64,000 nucleotides of DNA from Lichtheimia corymbifera B2541 (GCA_000697475.1 JNEU01000845.1:116985-180984); one strand, 5' to 3'. Shown: positions 34,862 to 47,982, numbered from the stretch's first letter. Numbers and translations are program-made. The notes: generated by a model not told the origin, from the letters alone.

Positions 34862-37144
34862 TTACAGATCATCAAGGTCATCGTCGTCATCATCATCCAC
34901 AACAAGCTGTCGTCCAACTGAATTACGGCGAGTTACTGAAGCGGATTGAGGAGGATTGGCTATGAGCTCGCGGTACTTTTCGGTCTTGATGAACTTGGGC
35001 ACTGAGTCTTGAGCCATAATACGGCAAATGTGATCATCGACGCGATCGTAAAGCTTGAGCATATTACGAAGACAATGACTTGCATGGCCGTTGACAACAA
35101 GTGTAATCTGTTGCTGATGAGTGGGCTGAAATGCTGATGATACGAAGGGAATTGAGCCTGCAGGAGCCGATCCGGTCTCATTGTTGAACACCGAAAACGT
35201 GCTACTGACATAAGCAATGATTTCATGTCGTAGTTGATGATCAATGTTCACCTCGGAATGGGCATTGGGTGCAAGATAGGTGTCATAAATGGCGTAAGCA
35301 TCCTGTAACAATTCCTTCGTCGACACATTAGGCTTTTTTGCTTTCTTGCGCATTGTGTAATAATCCACCCAAATATTGACGTTTTCTTCGCAGAACTGAG
35401 ACTTTAAAAAGTCGCGGAAGTACATTCGGATCAAGGGGTCCTGGAGGATTTGTCGTAGTTTAGCCCAGTGAGAATTGGGATCGATGTTGTGATCGTGGTT
35501 GCTAAAGATCATGCTTGAAGGTCTTGATGAAGATGACGTGGATGCGCTGTTGGAACGTTGTCTTTGTACTCCACCAGGAGATCTCAATTGTAGCAATCGT
35601 TCGGTGACTTCATCAATATCCTTTTGTGGTTTATCGGAAGAATGCCGTTCGCTATTGCTGTTGGGTGTCGAAGATGAATGGTCGTCGGGCATGTGGGGCA
35701 CTGCAAATTCAAGACGATCAACTCCCTGAAGAGCGTTTTCAACTAATTCAGAACTACCATCATCACTCGCAGGTTCGCTTTCAGCTGAGGAAGAACCAGA
35801 AGAAATCGAAGAAGCAACCGTCTTTTTGGATGGAGTTGGATGAACAGTGGGTGCAGATTTTGTACTACTGGTATCATGTCGGAGACGAGATGCAAGAGCA
35901 CGTTGACGCTGGAGTACTTTTTCATGCGTATCTGCAAGAGAGCCTTCTTCAGAATCATCGCCATATTGATAAGGCTTATCCCATCCAAGAACTTGACGAC
36001 CACGACCTGTGACATGATACATGGTATTGCGACCCATTTTGAACATGATTGATTCATCCTTGGTGCTGTTCTCGCGGTCTGACTTATCAATCACTTGAGC
36101 AATCCACCCATATAAAACAAATTCGGATGCGACCATTTCAGCTTCTTCACGAGTAACAACGGTTGTGTATTCGCTGATCCATTCAAACGCCTGGTATCCA
36201 TAAAAGGCATATTGGAATTCTTCAAGATCCTTCTTTTCAATGCCTAAGGGGTGGCACAACATAAAGGGAGAGGAGTACAAGTAAAAGGTAAGCATCCATT
36301 CATTCATTGACATACATCACCTCCACTTATTGCCACTCATCTTTTCCCCTACACATACCTCCAGCATCATCGGCCAAAAGAGACTCCATTGGAAGATACG
36401 CCATCATCGTCTGTTGTATTTGCATTTAGTTCGTGTACTCAAGTAACACAAAACACCGGCCCGATCAACTTCCCACCACTTTTGCTCAAATGTTTTACCT
36501 TGAAGGCGATCGTCATGTTGGGGCGTGCAAATGCTAATCGGTCGTCTCGATCCGAGAGTCGTTCAAGGACCACGACATTGAAGGCGTCAATCTTGGTTAA
36601 TGCTGACTGCAAGCTCTGAATGGAGACTCGTGCTCGATGAGAAAAGTCCTGGATAACGTATTTCCCCTTGGGCGACAAGAGCCAAATGGCTTTATCTTTC
36701 ATGACGCGATTGGATGGATCGATAGCGTTTTCGAGCAAACGAGAAGTCGCAAAATGTTGAGCAAGCGTTTTCCCCATCTTTGGAGACATTGAAAATGTCG
36801 TTGTCGTGCGTGTCGCTATCAAACGTGATGGATCAGCAGGATCGGGTGCTTTGATGATATGGGTGAACTGAAGATGACCAAGGACTTCAATGGCCTCTGC
36901 AAACACAAAGCTGTTGGGAATAGTTCTAAATCGATAGCGATGGTCTCGAAGACCGTGTTGTATTACGAGTGCTGCAAATAAATCGTTGAGGTCCTACATA
37001 TTGCATAATGAAATATATTAGTAACAGGCAGGCAGGCAGGGGTTGATGAGATGTATGTTTTATTACCTGGCAGTAGGGGCGACCACCCGACGTGACCCTC
37101 ATCAACGTCGTATAGGTCGCCATGGAAGACGCGCTATTTGGCAT
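34862..37144 (-). CDS. RGS protein with DEP domain (Sst2/FlbA type)
   Basis: Four exons. It starts MPNSASSMATYTTLMRVTSG, then DLNDLFAALVIQHGLRDHRY, the fungal DEP-like N-terminal region. A second DEP region lies around residues 220-300 (AFEWISEYTTVVTREEAEMV, ASEFVLYGWIAQVIDKSD). A Ser-rich linker follows, then the RGS domain: LRQILQDPLIRMYFRDFLKS, QFCEENVNIWVDYYTMRKKA and LKLYDRVDDHICRIMAQDSV. It ends in a run of eight Asp then LDDL. Such proteins accelerate GTP hydrolysis of G-alpha at the plasma membrane and down-regulate pheromone or vegetative-growth signalling. Length (about 660 residues) fits Sst2/FlbA. Confidence 0.9.
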
Positions 37145-38313
37145 GATCCTTTAAAATGATAACCGACCTCTGCAGCTAGCAAGGATGGATGATATTTATA
37201 AAGAGGAAATGGGAAGAAGAGAAAGAAAAATGGACCAGGGGAAAGAAAAGCTTCTTTATTCTCATTATCGCATTCATCTATAAGGTTTTCCTCTCATTAT
37301 TATTTTTGTTCAATTGGTACACCCCCCACCCACACACAGCCATCACACGCTCTCGATCGAATTCAAGTGTTACCTAGCACGCAGTTATTGGTTGCCAGGT
37401 TTACGCCAAAGATGACATGGTAACAGCTGTACACTCGAGCAGTAACGGAAGACCCGACGTTGTTTTTCCATTTTAATGAGGCTAGTAGGACCATGCGGTG
37501 GCCTTTTGTGTCGCCGACCCACAAGGCTATTGCCGGTCTCCTTGAGTTTAACACTCGTGTGGGTCGCTCTTGAAAGAGAATCCAGCAAAGAAACACATGA
37601 TCGATTGAGCGGTGTATATACAACAGGCTCCCTTTTTATCCACCTTGATGGCAATGGGGTGTTTGTCAAGTCGTAATCCCCTAACCATGATGCAATATGT
37701 AAACACATGTACGCAGCCTTCTCCTCTCTTCTTTTCTCTCTCTTTGTGTTCCCACAAAAGGCACCCGAGCAGGGTATCTTGTTGTACACAAACCACACGT
37801 CCCTCTTTCCGCAAATCTCGATAAGATCCAAATCCGTTCGCAGAATAAGAGTAAGAATGTACATGCTTCTCTCATACGCCTTCATCGTACTACGCTATCC
37901 TGCCCTCATTGTTGTTAGTCAACGTAGTACCAAAAGATCTCCATTTCCCTCCATCCTTTTTTCTTTTCACTTTGATGGTGGATGTCAATCCCAGTTGTTC
38001 TCGATTGCTCTCTCTCTTATGATGGACTTGCAACGTTGCACCTTTTGTCTGTGCACGACAAACTGCGCTATGTGTAAGGTACCTGAGTATAGCTAGCTAC
38101 TAGCGTGTGTAATAATAAAACATCTCATGTGTTTATTATAATGCTTATCCAATCAATCATCACCGGGGATCATTGAACCGCCCCTTCTCTTTTTCCTCTC
38201 GTTCTCTCTTTCTCCCTTCCATTTACGAGCAAAGACCGACCACTCATATGAAATCTGGAATGTCGCTGTTTTTTTATTTTGTCTAATGATAGCATGTAAT
38301 AGGATTTGCCTTT
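37145..38313. other. Intergenic upstream of RGS gene
   Basis: About 1.2 kb between the RGS start and the 3' end of MRPL6. A 166-residue minus-strand frame (37385-37885) overlaps other frames of similar length and has no conserved pattern, so it is not called. Pyrimidine-rich tracts near 37725-37750 and 38180-38220. Confidence 0.5.
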
Positions 38314-39009
38314 CTATTTCTTTTTGCCCTCCTTCTTCTTGATAGTTTCGTCATTGATAAAGATACCCTTCTGGTTGTAAGGTTCAGGCTTTCTCCATCG
38401 TTGAATCTTGGCAGCGAATTCTGTCAGCTCCTGAATATTTGATCCGTGCAAAACAAGACGATTGGGTTGGGGGATAGTGCACGTAACACCATCTGGCAAG
38501 TCCATGACAACGGGATGTGAGTAGCCGAGCTTCAAGGAGAGTGTTCGTTCCTTATTTTCCAACACGCCTCGATAACCAACACCAACAAGTCGCAACATGA
38601 CTCGGTATCCATCCGATACACCCACAATCGCATTATTCAAGTGTGCACGTGTTGTACCCCACATGGCTCGTTGATGCTTCTCCTCTGGGTTCTCCACTGA
38701 GATCTCAACCTGGTTTTGTGAATTCGGATCGTCGGCAGTCGCCTTTGTGGTCTTGAGCTGAACAAATGGCTTGATAATAACAGTTTGTTTGCCAAGAGGT
38801 CCAGTCACTGTGAGCTTTGTGTTGTTGTATTCAGAAGGAATGCGTGGCATGGTAATCGGTGTGGGATCGTGTTCCAACTTGACATCTTCGGGGAAACTGA
38901 TAGGCTTACGGCCAATGTGAGAGGCGCATGGTGCAGCATTGTGGAAAGAACGTTGCAACAATGGTTGACGTAATAAACGAGTTGCCGAATGCTTTAGTGA
39001 AGACGCCAT
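38314..39009 (-). CDS. MRPL6: Mitochondrial ribosomal protein uL6m
   Basis: Single-exon gene of 231 residues. The N terminus SLKHSATRLLRQPLLQRSFH is a strong mitochondrial presequence, cut probably near FHNAAPCASHIGRKPI. The uL6 fold follows: VTGPLGKQTVIIKPF, WGTTRAHLNNAIVGVSDGYR, LRLVGVGYRGVLENKERTLS, LKLGYSHPVVMDLPDGV and the C-terminal IQRWRKPEPYNQKGI typical of L6. The end is Lys-rich. It is part of the large subunit of the mitochondrial ribosome near the GTPase-associated centre. Confidence 0.95.
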   Translation of the reverse strand: MASSLKHSATRLLRQPLLQRSFHNAAPCASHIGRKPISFPEDVKLEHDPTPITMPRIPSEYNNTKLTVTGPLGKQTVIIKPFVQLKTTKATADDPNSQNQVEISVENPEEKHQRAMWGTTRAHLNNAIVGVSDGYRVMLRLVGVGYRGVLENKERTLSLKLGYSHPVVMDLPDGVTCTIPQPNRLVLHGSNIQELTEFAAKIQRWRKPEPYNQKGIFINDETIKKKEGKKK

Positions 39010-40722
39010 GGGTGGTGGTTGCTATGTGTGTGTGTGTGTGTGGGTTGTCGTCGGAAAGGAGAAGCCAGGCCTTATTTTTTTGCTTTTTTCGACCTGGTCA
39101 TTGACCAAGCCATCGGAAGTCCGCTCGCAACCGCCAAAAGACACTACTTCCTTAATGCTTCATCTAAAGATGTTTGTGCATCACTGACATGTTACAGTAA
39201 GATAAGACAACCAAACGTGTTATCAGGTATGGGCCAAATGGCTGATACCGGGTACTATCACTCAAACAATGATGCAAGCAAATGATTGAGACATACACAA
39301 AGAAATGATATAAAGAGATAGGAGGAATAGTGTACTGAAGAAATGATGATTCCACATGGTTGGCTCGTGTTGATCAACATTTTGCACCTTATTTTGGGTT
39401 ATATATACTTGCTGATTATGGCCCACCTAAACAAAAAAGCGTTAGAGTGGCTCCCGCATTTATCCTTGACATGACATCACATATTTTTGGTCCCAATGGC
39501 AATAGACGCAGATGCTTGTTATCATTTTACATTTCTCAATTGAAGCAGGAGGCTCACGAGTGAGTGGATTGCTCGAGCGCTTTCGAATTGATACGGTTGC
39601 TATGCAACAGCAGCGTGCTGTGTCCGCGGAATACGGATAGCATTAATGACGTTGATGAAGGCTCGTAAATTCATGTATGTTGCTCCATCCAAATTGTAGT
39701 AAATTATTGTATGATATTATAACCATTACTGAGTGATACAATCGAATCAATGCATCACGAGATAATTCTACTTTTGATGGCGGTATTCATGGCTAGAAAA
39801 GTGTAATTGCAATTTGCTATTGCAACTAGAAATGATTGCCCAAACATAAGCTGCAACTCTTGCATTTGCATAGAAGAGAGAAAGAGAAAGAGAGAGACAC
39901 ACATAAATGAAACGCCGCTGCGTGATTACCCTCCTCCTGCAGGGGATCACTGATGATTGAAAGAACATCTTTTAGTGGAAGAGCGGGTTTTATTTGCATA
40001 GAATTGAAGGTAAGTATTATGAGTATTCATTGTAGCTATGATAAAAGCAATTCAATGGAAAAGGGTACCAAGGCATGATCAGGGTGTGTCAGATGTATGT
40101 GTGTGCATGTGTGAGAGTGTGTGGATAGAGAGAGAGAGAGTACTCCGAGCGAAGACGGCGGAGGACAACAAAAACTCGGGGTCTTTGCCCAACTGCCCCA
40201 CTCGACCTTTCTTTCTCTTTCTTTTTTGTCCACAACAGTTGTATACAGCAAAAGCATATCTCGGTCCAGCATTCTTTCGTTTCCCCCCTTTTCTTTCAAC
40301 ACCTTTCTCTAAAGGTATTATTCTCTCTTTTAATTGTTCTCCATTGCTTGTCTTACGTCCATGTGGCAAATGCAGTCGTGAGCTGGGCAACTTTGCAACA
40401 AACATACCTTCGTTAACCACTCCATTTCTTTCTTTTTTTGTTTGATTCGACCTTCATTAGAGTGAGTGCATCTTTAAACAGCTGATTGGAAAGCTTGGCA
40501 ACTTGACAACTCACACAAAAAGGGTTTGCTAGGATACCAACTGCGTCTATTCATACCATCATTTTCTTTTTTTCTTTCTTCCTGGGGGTTAATATAAGAG
40601 CGACGAGCAATACGCCCATCATTTAAAATCCATATCACTTGTACAAAAGCAACATCATCAAGTACGTGTCCATATACATATATACATATATCTGTATTGA
40701 CAACAGTTTATAGCTGCATCTT
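39010..40722. other. Divergent intergenic region
   Basis: About 1.7 kb between MRPL6 (-) and the ankyrin gene (+). It contains a TG run near 39022-39042, GA-rich tracts near 39873-39897 and 40125-40140, and pyrimidine-rich stretches near 40200-40440 and 40560-40590. A 67-residue plus-strand frame at 39360-39563 starts at TTG; I do not call it. Confidence 0.5.
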
Positions 40723-43700
40723 ATGGCACAGATTCCACCATCACCACTACACAAGCCGCTTTCTTCTATCGATGCGAGTAGCAGCTTAACAACACAATCA
40801 CCATCATCGAATGATCGTTCATATCACAATTCATCTTCATCATCAGCAAATCGGTTGCAGCAACACGTGAATACAAACAACACTGATTCAGATGCCGAGA
40901 CTGAAGTAGCTGAGGATGATACCATACGCAATGAAGATGAAGAAGAAGACGAGGAAGATCGTTATTGGCACGAATTCCAAAGGCGACATCGTAACAAGAA
41001 TGCAACAGCCAAACGACATCGATCGGTTGCTTCATCAGCATCATCCACATCCAGTGCAAATAGCAATGCTGCTGTATCAGATACGAGCGAAGATGAAGAT
41101 GAAGACGAGATACGCATGGGACGTAAACGAAAGCATTCTCGATCGACATCAGCAACCCGAGGTCGACGTAAAGCATCTACAGCTGAGCACACACCAGAGA
41201 AACGACGACGAGGACGACCGAGAAAAGATAGTTCATCGACAATACAAGATGACGATGAAAAGATGACGACAACAACAACGGCTGCTGCTGCTAGGAAAAA
41301 GCCTCGTGGAAGGACAGCATGTCAAGATCCCAACAAACCAGACAAAGCAGGTCGTACCAAATTGTTTGTGTTTACTGGCGCAGGCAACCTTGACAAGGTT
41401 AAAGAACTTGTTAGCCGAGGTGCGAATGTCAACTTTCGTGATAATGCTGGCTGGACTCCTTTGCATGAAGCTTCGCTGAAGGGACAACACAATACTGCAC
41501 AATATCTTGTTTCTTGTGGTGCCAATGTCAATGCACGTGGTTTCAATGATGACACGCCACTGCATGACGCAAGTTCCAATGGATTTCCAGAATGCGTTCA
41601 GCTACTTGTGGATGCTGGTGCAGACGTGTTTGCGCTCAATTCTGACAAGGAGACACCGTTGGATGTGTGTGACGATGATGCATGTCGTGTGATATTGGAA
41701 AACAAAATGAAGCAGCTCAATCGATTAGTAGCCAAGGACGACAATGGCCGTACTATTTTGCATCGTGCATGTGCTTCTGGACAATACGACGAAGTAGCCC
41801 TTCTCTTGAAACAAGGTGCGAACGCCAATGCTCAGGACAATGAATTATGGACACCATTACATGAAGCAGCACATCATGGACATCTTGAGATCGCCAAATT
41901 ACTCGTTCAACATGGTGCCGACTACAACTATTTTGGCAACAAAGGATATACGGCATTGCATCATGCTAGTGCAGGTGGTCACAAAGACCTTGTTCAGTAT
42001 TTGCTCGACACGGGTGCTGATGTTGATCTATGCAATCATGCTGGTGAGAATGCATATCAGGTGGCGACAGCTGCTGAACCTCGTCGAATCTTGGCTGCAC
42101 GTATTGATGAATTGAGGAAACAACGCACTGCAAGTGATGCAATCGATGAAATCACTTTTATTTCTCACACAAAGCAACGACGTCATCGACCTGAAAGTGG
42201 TTCAGCAACCAATTCACGACCTTTGTCGCGAGAAGAACGCAAAATCCAGGCTATCATGAGGACTTTTGCCAGCATTGAACAAAACAAACGACCTCGACGA
42301 TCACGGAATCGACATGATGAGATGGATGAAGATGAAGACAATGCTGTACAAAAGGAAGATGGCAGGAGGAGGAGACGTATCCATGCTACCAACACTACGA
42401 CCACCAACACAACAACAGCACGACGACGGCAGAAATCCATTTCGGCTGATGTTGATTCATCATCACGTGAACCATCGCTTGATCCAGAAACAACGTCAGA
42501 GAAAATGACTCGTTCAGTAGCGAAAAAGGTCGATGCGAGCAAATTGGATCCTCACAAAAAAGATACCAGTGGTCGTACTCATTTGCATAAATGGGCCATC
42601 AAGGGTGATTTAACCGTTGTCAGCACTTTGTTAAAGTCCGGAGCCAATCCAAATGAGAGCGACAATGCTGGTTGGACGCCATTGCATGAAGCAGCTTTGA
42701 GAGGTCGCGATCAAGTTGTTCTTTTGTTACTTGAAAATGGTGCAGATCCCAACTCCAAAGGTGCTGATCAAGACACTGCTTTACATGACGCCGTTGAGAA
42801 TGGACATGCCCACGTCATTGAACACTTGCTGAAGTTTGGTGCCAATCCACGTGCAAAGAATAGCAAAGGTCTTACACCCTTGGATATTGCCAGTGAGAAC
42901 AATGATGCTCAAATTGAGAGCGTGTTGCGTCGTACAGTGGTCAAAGGTGGCAAACGGAAGGCTACTGAGGAAACAAATGGCGATGATTCTCGTAAGCGAA
43001 TCAAAGGTAAGTACACGAGTGTCATTGGGGTAGAATAGATGACTAAGTTTTCTTATTTAGATGAAGAGGAACCATCTCGACAAGGGGATGATGATAAGGT
43101 GCCAGCTACAGAGAAGGCAAAAGCACATGCTCGAGAATTATCTGGTCGTCACTTGCCCAAAAAGACGTTACATCCTTTGCAACAACCACAGCAAGGTGAT
43201 TTGTCTCCTGATGGTCCACACACACCTATTCCCACACCACCACCAGAGCATTGGCACGCCAAGGTCAAGGAAGAAAAGGATTACAATTCGCTTTCATCAT
43301 TGTTATTGGCCCCATCCAGAGAACGAGCACCTACGTTAATGGAAGCGCAACGCTATTTACCGCTCTATACTGTTCAGCTATTTGAGGAGACAGCAAGGAA
43401 GCTTTGCTTTTTCGTGGTTGATTTCCAGATCAGTATGCTGCTTGGTTTATCCACCCAGTCCTTTTGGCAACGCTATCCACATTTATGTCGACGACCAGTG
43501 ACTGACAAGGAAAAGGAACGATTATGGTCACCATTTGCATCCATGCTATGTCAAGGCGGTATCAGCAAGCAAGCTGAAAAGCAACGTTTCAACGACACTG
43601 CTATGCATTTTGTGCTGCTCGAACAAGTGGTTTCGGTTATCAAGCAAGATTATGATCATTTATCTCAAAGTCTTATCACAATCACACTTGATATTGGATA

Positions 43701-43863
43701 CAAGGACGAAAACAGCGAACATCACCCATCGATACCGATTCAGCCACAGCAACCAGCTCCACATTGTCTTTTGAACAACAATCACGTGGCCATGTTACCT
43801 AAGCGACCTGGTTGTGGTCTTCCTCCTAAGGTCTCGTTGAAGCTCCAAAAATTCAAGAAATGA
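40723..43863 (+). CDS. Ankyrin-repeat chromatin protein with AT-hook (Hos4-like)
   Basis: Two exons with a 54-bp intron (43007-43060). About 1030 residues. The N terminus is Ser-rich and acidic, then basic with an AT-hook (KRRRGRPRKDSS, about residue 165). Ankyrin repeats form two blocks: about 213-450 (NAGWTPLHEASLKGQHNTAQ, DDTPLHDASSNGFPECVQLL, LWTPLHEAAHHGHLEIAKLL) and about 617-740 (GRTHLHKWAIKGDLTVVSTL, GADPNSKGADQDTALHDAVE). Between them is a basic, low-complexity linker. The C-terminal about 270 residues contain a conserved-looking alpha-helical part (YLPLYTVQLFEETARKLCFF). This order is like the Set3-complex ankyrin protein Hos4. Nuclear role inferred; the exact orthology is uncertain. 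Confidence 0.85.
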
Positions 43864-44226
43864 GAACTGTATACCCGTCTTTTGAATTTCTCCTTTCATC
43901 ATTCTCTATCTCACTCTCTCTTGCACGCACTCACACACTCGCACATACACTCGCACTCTCACTTTTCATGTGTCAAGTACAATCATTTGCAAACAAAAAT
44001 AGCGTTCTGTACAAAGCCAAAGATAAAAAAAGAAATTTCATTCTTGTTCTCCATCATGAGCCAAATCTTTTTACATGTCTAGTATCATATCATGCGTTGT
44101 TAATATGAGTTGGATTTTGATCATCACCGAGTTTCCCGTTTTATTATTACTTTATATATGTTATGTTGGAAATCTGTCATCATGTGCACAAAAGTACTGG
44201 TATATGTGTAATCCTTTTTTTAGCTG
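43864..44226. other. Convergent intergenic region
   Basis: 363 bp between the ankyrin gene (+) and the acidic-protein gene (-). Contains CT/CA-rich 3' UTR sequence; nothing else seen. Confidence 0.6.
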
Positions 44227-45129
44227 CTACTGGCATGACGAAAAGCAAGACTTGAAAAAACGACTAAATGATGATCCTTGTTCTTCCTCCTCTTGCCGAT
44301 GTGATGCATAAAATGACGATGTGGACATGGATGGCTTGTATGAATAAGAATATCTACGCCGAATTGATTGATCATCAAATGTCGAGTACAGACGTAGATC
44401 CGGTGTTGTAGCCACAAGGGAACCCGAGATGATTGAGTTTTCAGTGAGGCTGCTATCACTACTGCTTTTACTTTCGAGGTCACTATCGTGCGCCTCCTCC
44501 TCATCATCATGATCATCCATATCAATGTCATGCATGATTGCATCTTCAGTCGGCCGTTTAACTTGATTATTGTTGTGTTCATTGTCTTCTTGATCATCAT
44601 CATCGTCATCACCCAAACGTCCTGGCTCATATCCTCGTTCCCGAAGCAATTGATGTGTCCAAAGGAGGTATAAGCCTTCATCATTATCATTAGGACTCAC
44701 GGTGGTGTGTGGTGGTGTAGCAGGCATGCTGAAAAAGTAGTCGGCTGTCTTGAATGATGCATCGCTATTGACACTGCTGGCTATACTTGCTGTGTCTATT
44801 TAAACATGTCGAATTAGACTTATTATTCCCCGAGTCCATACGTAACATCCTATTTGATCTTACCAGAAGCGTGATGTCCACTGGATATAGAGCCATATTT
44901 GCTAGGATTAAATCGATCTATAATCCAAGTTGTTGTTGTTGGTGGATGTGCCATAATAGTTTTCAATGATGATTACCTTGAGGAACCTTTAAACGATCTT
45001 CCGAGGATGATGATTGTGATATGGGTGATGGAAGAGGTTGTGGCTATAAAGACTCGTCAGCATGAGGACAACATGAATGGGTATTATACATACCATGGGA
45101 GCAGTAGTAACGCGAATGAATTGAGTCAT
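44227..45129 (-). CDS. Acidic protein of unknown function
   Basis: Four exons are joined in frame: start MTQFIRVTTAPM at 45129, then PQPLPSPISQSSSSEDRLKV, then DRFNPSKYGSISSGHHAS, and the long last exon from about 44810. About 225 residues. The only ordered-looking core is GLYLLWTHQLLRERGYEPG; the rest is Asp/Glu/Ser-rich (a run of six Asp) with a C-terminal SSFSRFFKSCFSSCQ that is Cys/Phe-rich and could be lipidated or membrane-associated. No known domain recognised. The three upstream exons are short and rest on clean GT-AG sites with consistent phase. Confidence 0.7.
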
Positions 45130-45921
45130 GGTGTATATGGAATAAAGGATAAGAGAAAGAGGGATGTGTGCACGGGCAACTCCTTTTTAAATTGTCATCA
45201 GAGTAACAAAGAAGGGATGCAAGGGGCAAAAAGAGTGCACACAGCAACATGTGTATGGTGCGCCCTGGCAGCACTTTAGAATGCTCTGCTGCCATCACCC
45301 CGCACTCAGCTAGCCAATGACCCTTCAAGTGCATCATATGACACACCCGTTCCACTCAACCAACAGTGCCTGCTTTGCAGTAGTTTATCTTGGAAGCTTC
45401 TCTCCAAACACGGTCTGTGTATGTGCGTGTGTCAGGCGCTGCAGTGAAAATGTAACAAGCAAAGCAACAAAGGCGAGTCGAGACCCAAAAGTATTATCTA
45501 TCATGAACATCTCTTGTAACATACACATACTCGCTCTCTCCTTTTCATCCATCCTATCGTGTCGCCTCTTTGTAGTTAGCTGATGGCAAAAAAGGAGTAC
45601 GGAGAATGTTCAAAAAGAAGGATCATTGTTGTTGTTGAATGTCCTTGGATGCTTCAAGGAAGAGGTTTATCTTTCTTCACCTCCCCATTCATGTGGCCCC
45701 GGTAATTGGCTCGTGTGATATCAGGGATTGCCACCACCATTACTTTATCCCCTCACGCTTTCTCCTGTTTACGCCGTGTATCGTTGTCATCATCATCATG
45801 CTGCGGAAATCAATCCATGGTGTGTGCGACAGCAACCGTTTCCATGCAGCGTCTTAAAATTTCCCCGCTTTCAAAGTGATAACTTTTATTTCTACAATAC
45901 AACACGCGTTGCCTTGGTGAT
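45130..45921. other. Divergent intergenic region
   Basis: 792 bp between the acidic-protein gene (-) and TDP1 (+). It should hold both promoters. No gene seen. Confidence 0.6.
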
Positions 45922-47982
45922 ATGAGTGATAGTGAAGACGAGAATATCAAGCATGCCATTCGGCTTTCATTGCAAGAGAACAGTGTTGATCGAGAACAAA
46001 ACGACATTGACCGCGCGATCGCTCTTTCGTTACAACAGGAACACCATGACAACAGCAGCAGCAGCACAGCTCAAGCAGCAGCCGATCGTGTATCCGATCA
46101 CAATGATGACATGCGTACGGCCATTGCTCTTTCGCTAGGCAAGTCGGTCGATCAGCTTACAGCACGTGAGGCCTTGGGGTTGACAGCAGCGACCAAGGAT
46201 GTGGTGGAACAGTACAATAAACGGAAACGACAAGAGGAGGAGGACACGAGTGATAGCAGCAACAAAAAGACCATGGTTCAGCGATACTATTGGGATGGTG
46301 TGGTCAAGTTGACGCATGTTACTGGATTTACCGGACCCAACTTTATTCGATTTGAAGACATTGTTGAAAAAGACAAGCTCAAAAAGGCGGTGATTACAGC
46401 CATGGTTGTCAGCATGGATTGGATCGAGGAACAATTTCCCAGCCATATCAATCTTTGTGTGGTGTTACATGGTCGCCCTGTAAGTGAAAAGATGACCGGC
46501 CCGTGCGTGCACCAAATGATCGAGAGCTGATCATGATCAACTTTGTAGGCCATGGCCCGCCAGCTGAGTCCCACAAGAACATTCATTGTACCTCCTCTCA
46601 AAGATGAAAACTGGGGTGTCTTTCATTCAAAGCTCATGATTCTCGTACATGAAAAGTCCATGCGTATTGTCATTGGATCAGCCAACTTGGTAAGATGATG
46701 TCGACTTTTTCATATACACTTTTCTCGCTCACATTTATACAATCTTTATAAGGAACGCTACGATTACAATGACCTAGAAAATGTTGTATTTATTCAAGAC
46801 TTCCCACTTGCATCCAAACCTGCCACCTCCATCACTCAATTACCACGCTTCGCCCGAGATATTGCTGCTTTACTCGAACAAATGCATGTACCGAGCTCTG
46901 TTCAAGATGAATTGCTAAAGTACGACTTTTCGCGTGCCAAGGCCCATGTGATTGCCTCTGTATCTGGAAATTTTGAAGGGCGTGATCAATATCGGCAATA
47001 TGGTCATGCACGTCTTGCACAGATCATCCGAGAAATAGGTGCTGCTGATCCGAATCGACCACCTCGCATTGAGATGCAGGTATGAAACCGATTGTCTCGA
47101 GCTTCAAATTGGGAGTTGGGGGGAGTGGAGGAGAAACAATGGGGAGGTGCATCTTTATGCAATCTTTTCTTGGCATTTTTTTTGACAAAGATAGTATTAG
47201 ACATCCTCCCTTGGCGGCTTAAATCCGTCCTATCTCCATGAACTTTACCGGTCTTTTTCGGGTATCGATCCATACGAGACATCCAACAAGCCCGTGCGCA
47301 TGAAAAACAATGACCCATTGCCACCCATTGATATTATTTATCCTTCCATGGACACTGTGCTCGATAGTCGATTAGGACCACCGGTAAAAAAAAAAAAAAA
47401 GTTCCCTACAAGCTAGCACGATCCATTCATGCAGGATCATTTAGGGTGCTGGAACCATTTGTTTAAACACGAGCTCATGGCAAAAACCAACATTTCCCAA
47501 GCAAGTCATGTGCGACGCCATAAGCCATCGACGACGTACATTGATGCATTCCAAGGTAAACTCACTCTACACAGCATGGCATACATATATATTCAACTTT
47601 GTGTATAGTACATTATAGCAACTCTGCCAAAGTCTTCGGAGCATCGACTAAAAGGATGGGTGTATTGTGGGTAAGGTTATGGGAGAGAATGAAAAAGGAG
47701 AGCAAATATCGAGCATCTCAATCATGATTGATAGGAGCCATAATGCGACGATGGGTGCTTGGGGCAAACTCTCCATAGCAAGGGATAGTAAACAACCAAA
47801 AATGTCAATCAAGTAAGGCACACGATCTACATCGACAAGGTTCAGAATAACTGACACGTAGTTTTAGTAATTGGGAGCTTGGAGTAATATTGCCATTATA
47901 TGAAGATTCGGATATCCCTGTCACGTATGTGAGGCCACCACCACGATATAGGGCTGGACAAGATGCATGGACACAAGAATAA
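45922..47982 (+). CDS. TDP1: Tyrosyl-DNA phosphodiesterase 1 with N-terminal UIMs
   Basis: Nuclear repair enzyme that removes topoisomerase-I-DNA and related 3' adducts. The N terminus has three ubiquitin-interacting motifs: residues 5-19 (HAIRLSLQE), 27-41 (RAIALSLQQE) and 62-76 (TAIALSLGKS). The phospholipase-D-like domain follows, with the first HKN motif in FHSKLMILVHEKSMRIVIGS and AN. The second is TLMHSK, then after two introns GWVYCGSHNATMGAWGKL, giving His, Lys and Asn. The final exon reads NWELGVILPLYEDSD and ends DAWTQE. The acceptor at 47450 (TTTAG|GGTGC) was chosen because only it yields AGTICLNTSSWQKPTFPKQV in frame. About eight exons, total about 545 residues. Confidence 0.9.

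Noticed and set aside
37385..37885. 166-residue minus-strand frame
   Set aside because: Overlaps other frames of similar length on both strands, no conserved motif and no plausible splice partners.
39360..39563. 67-residue plus-strand frame
   Set aside because: Begins at TTG rather than ATG, single short frame without neighbours.
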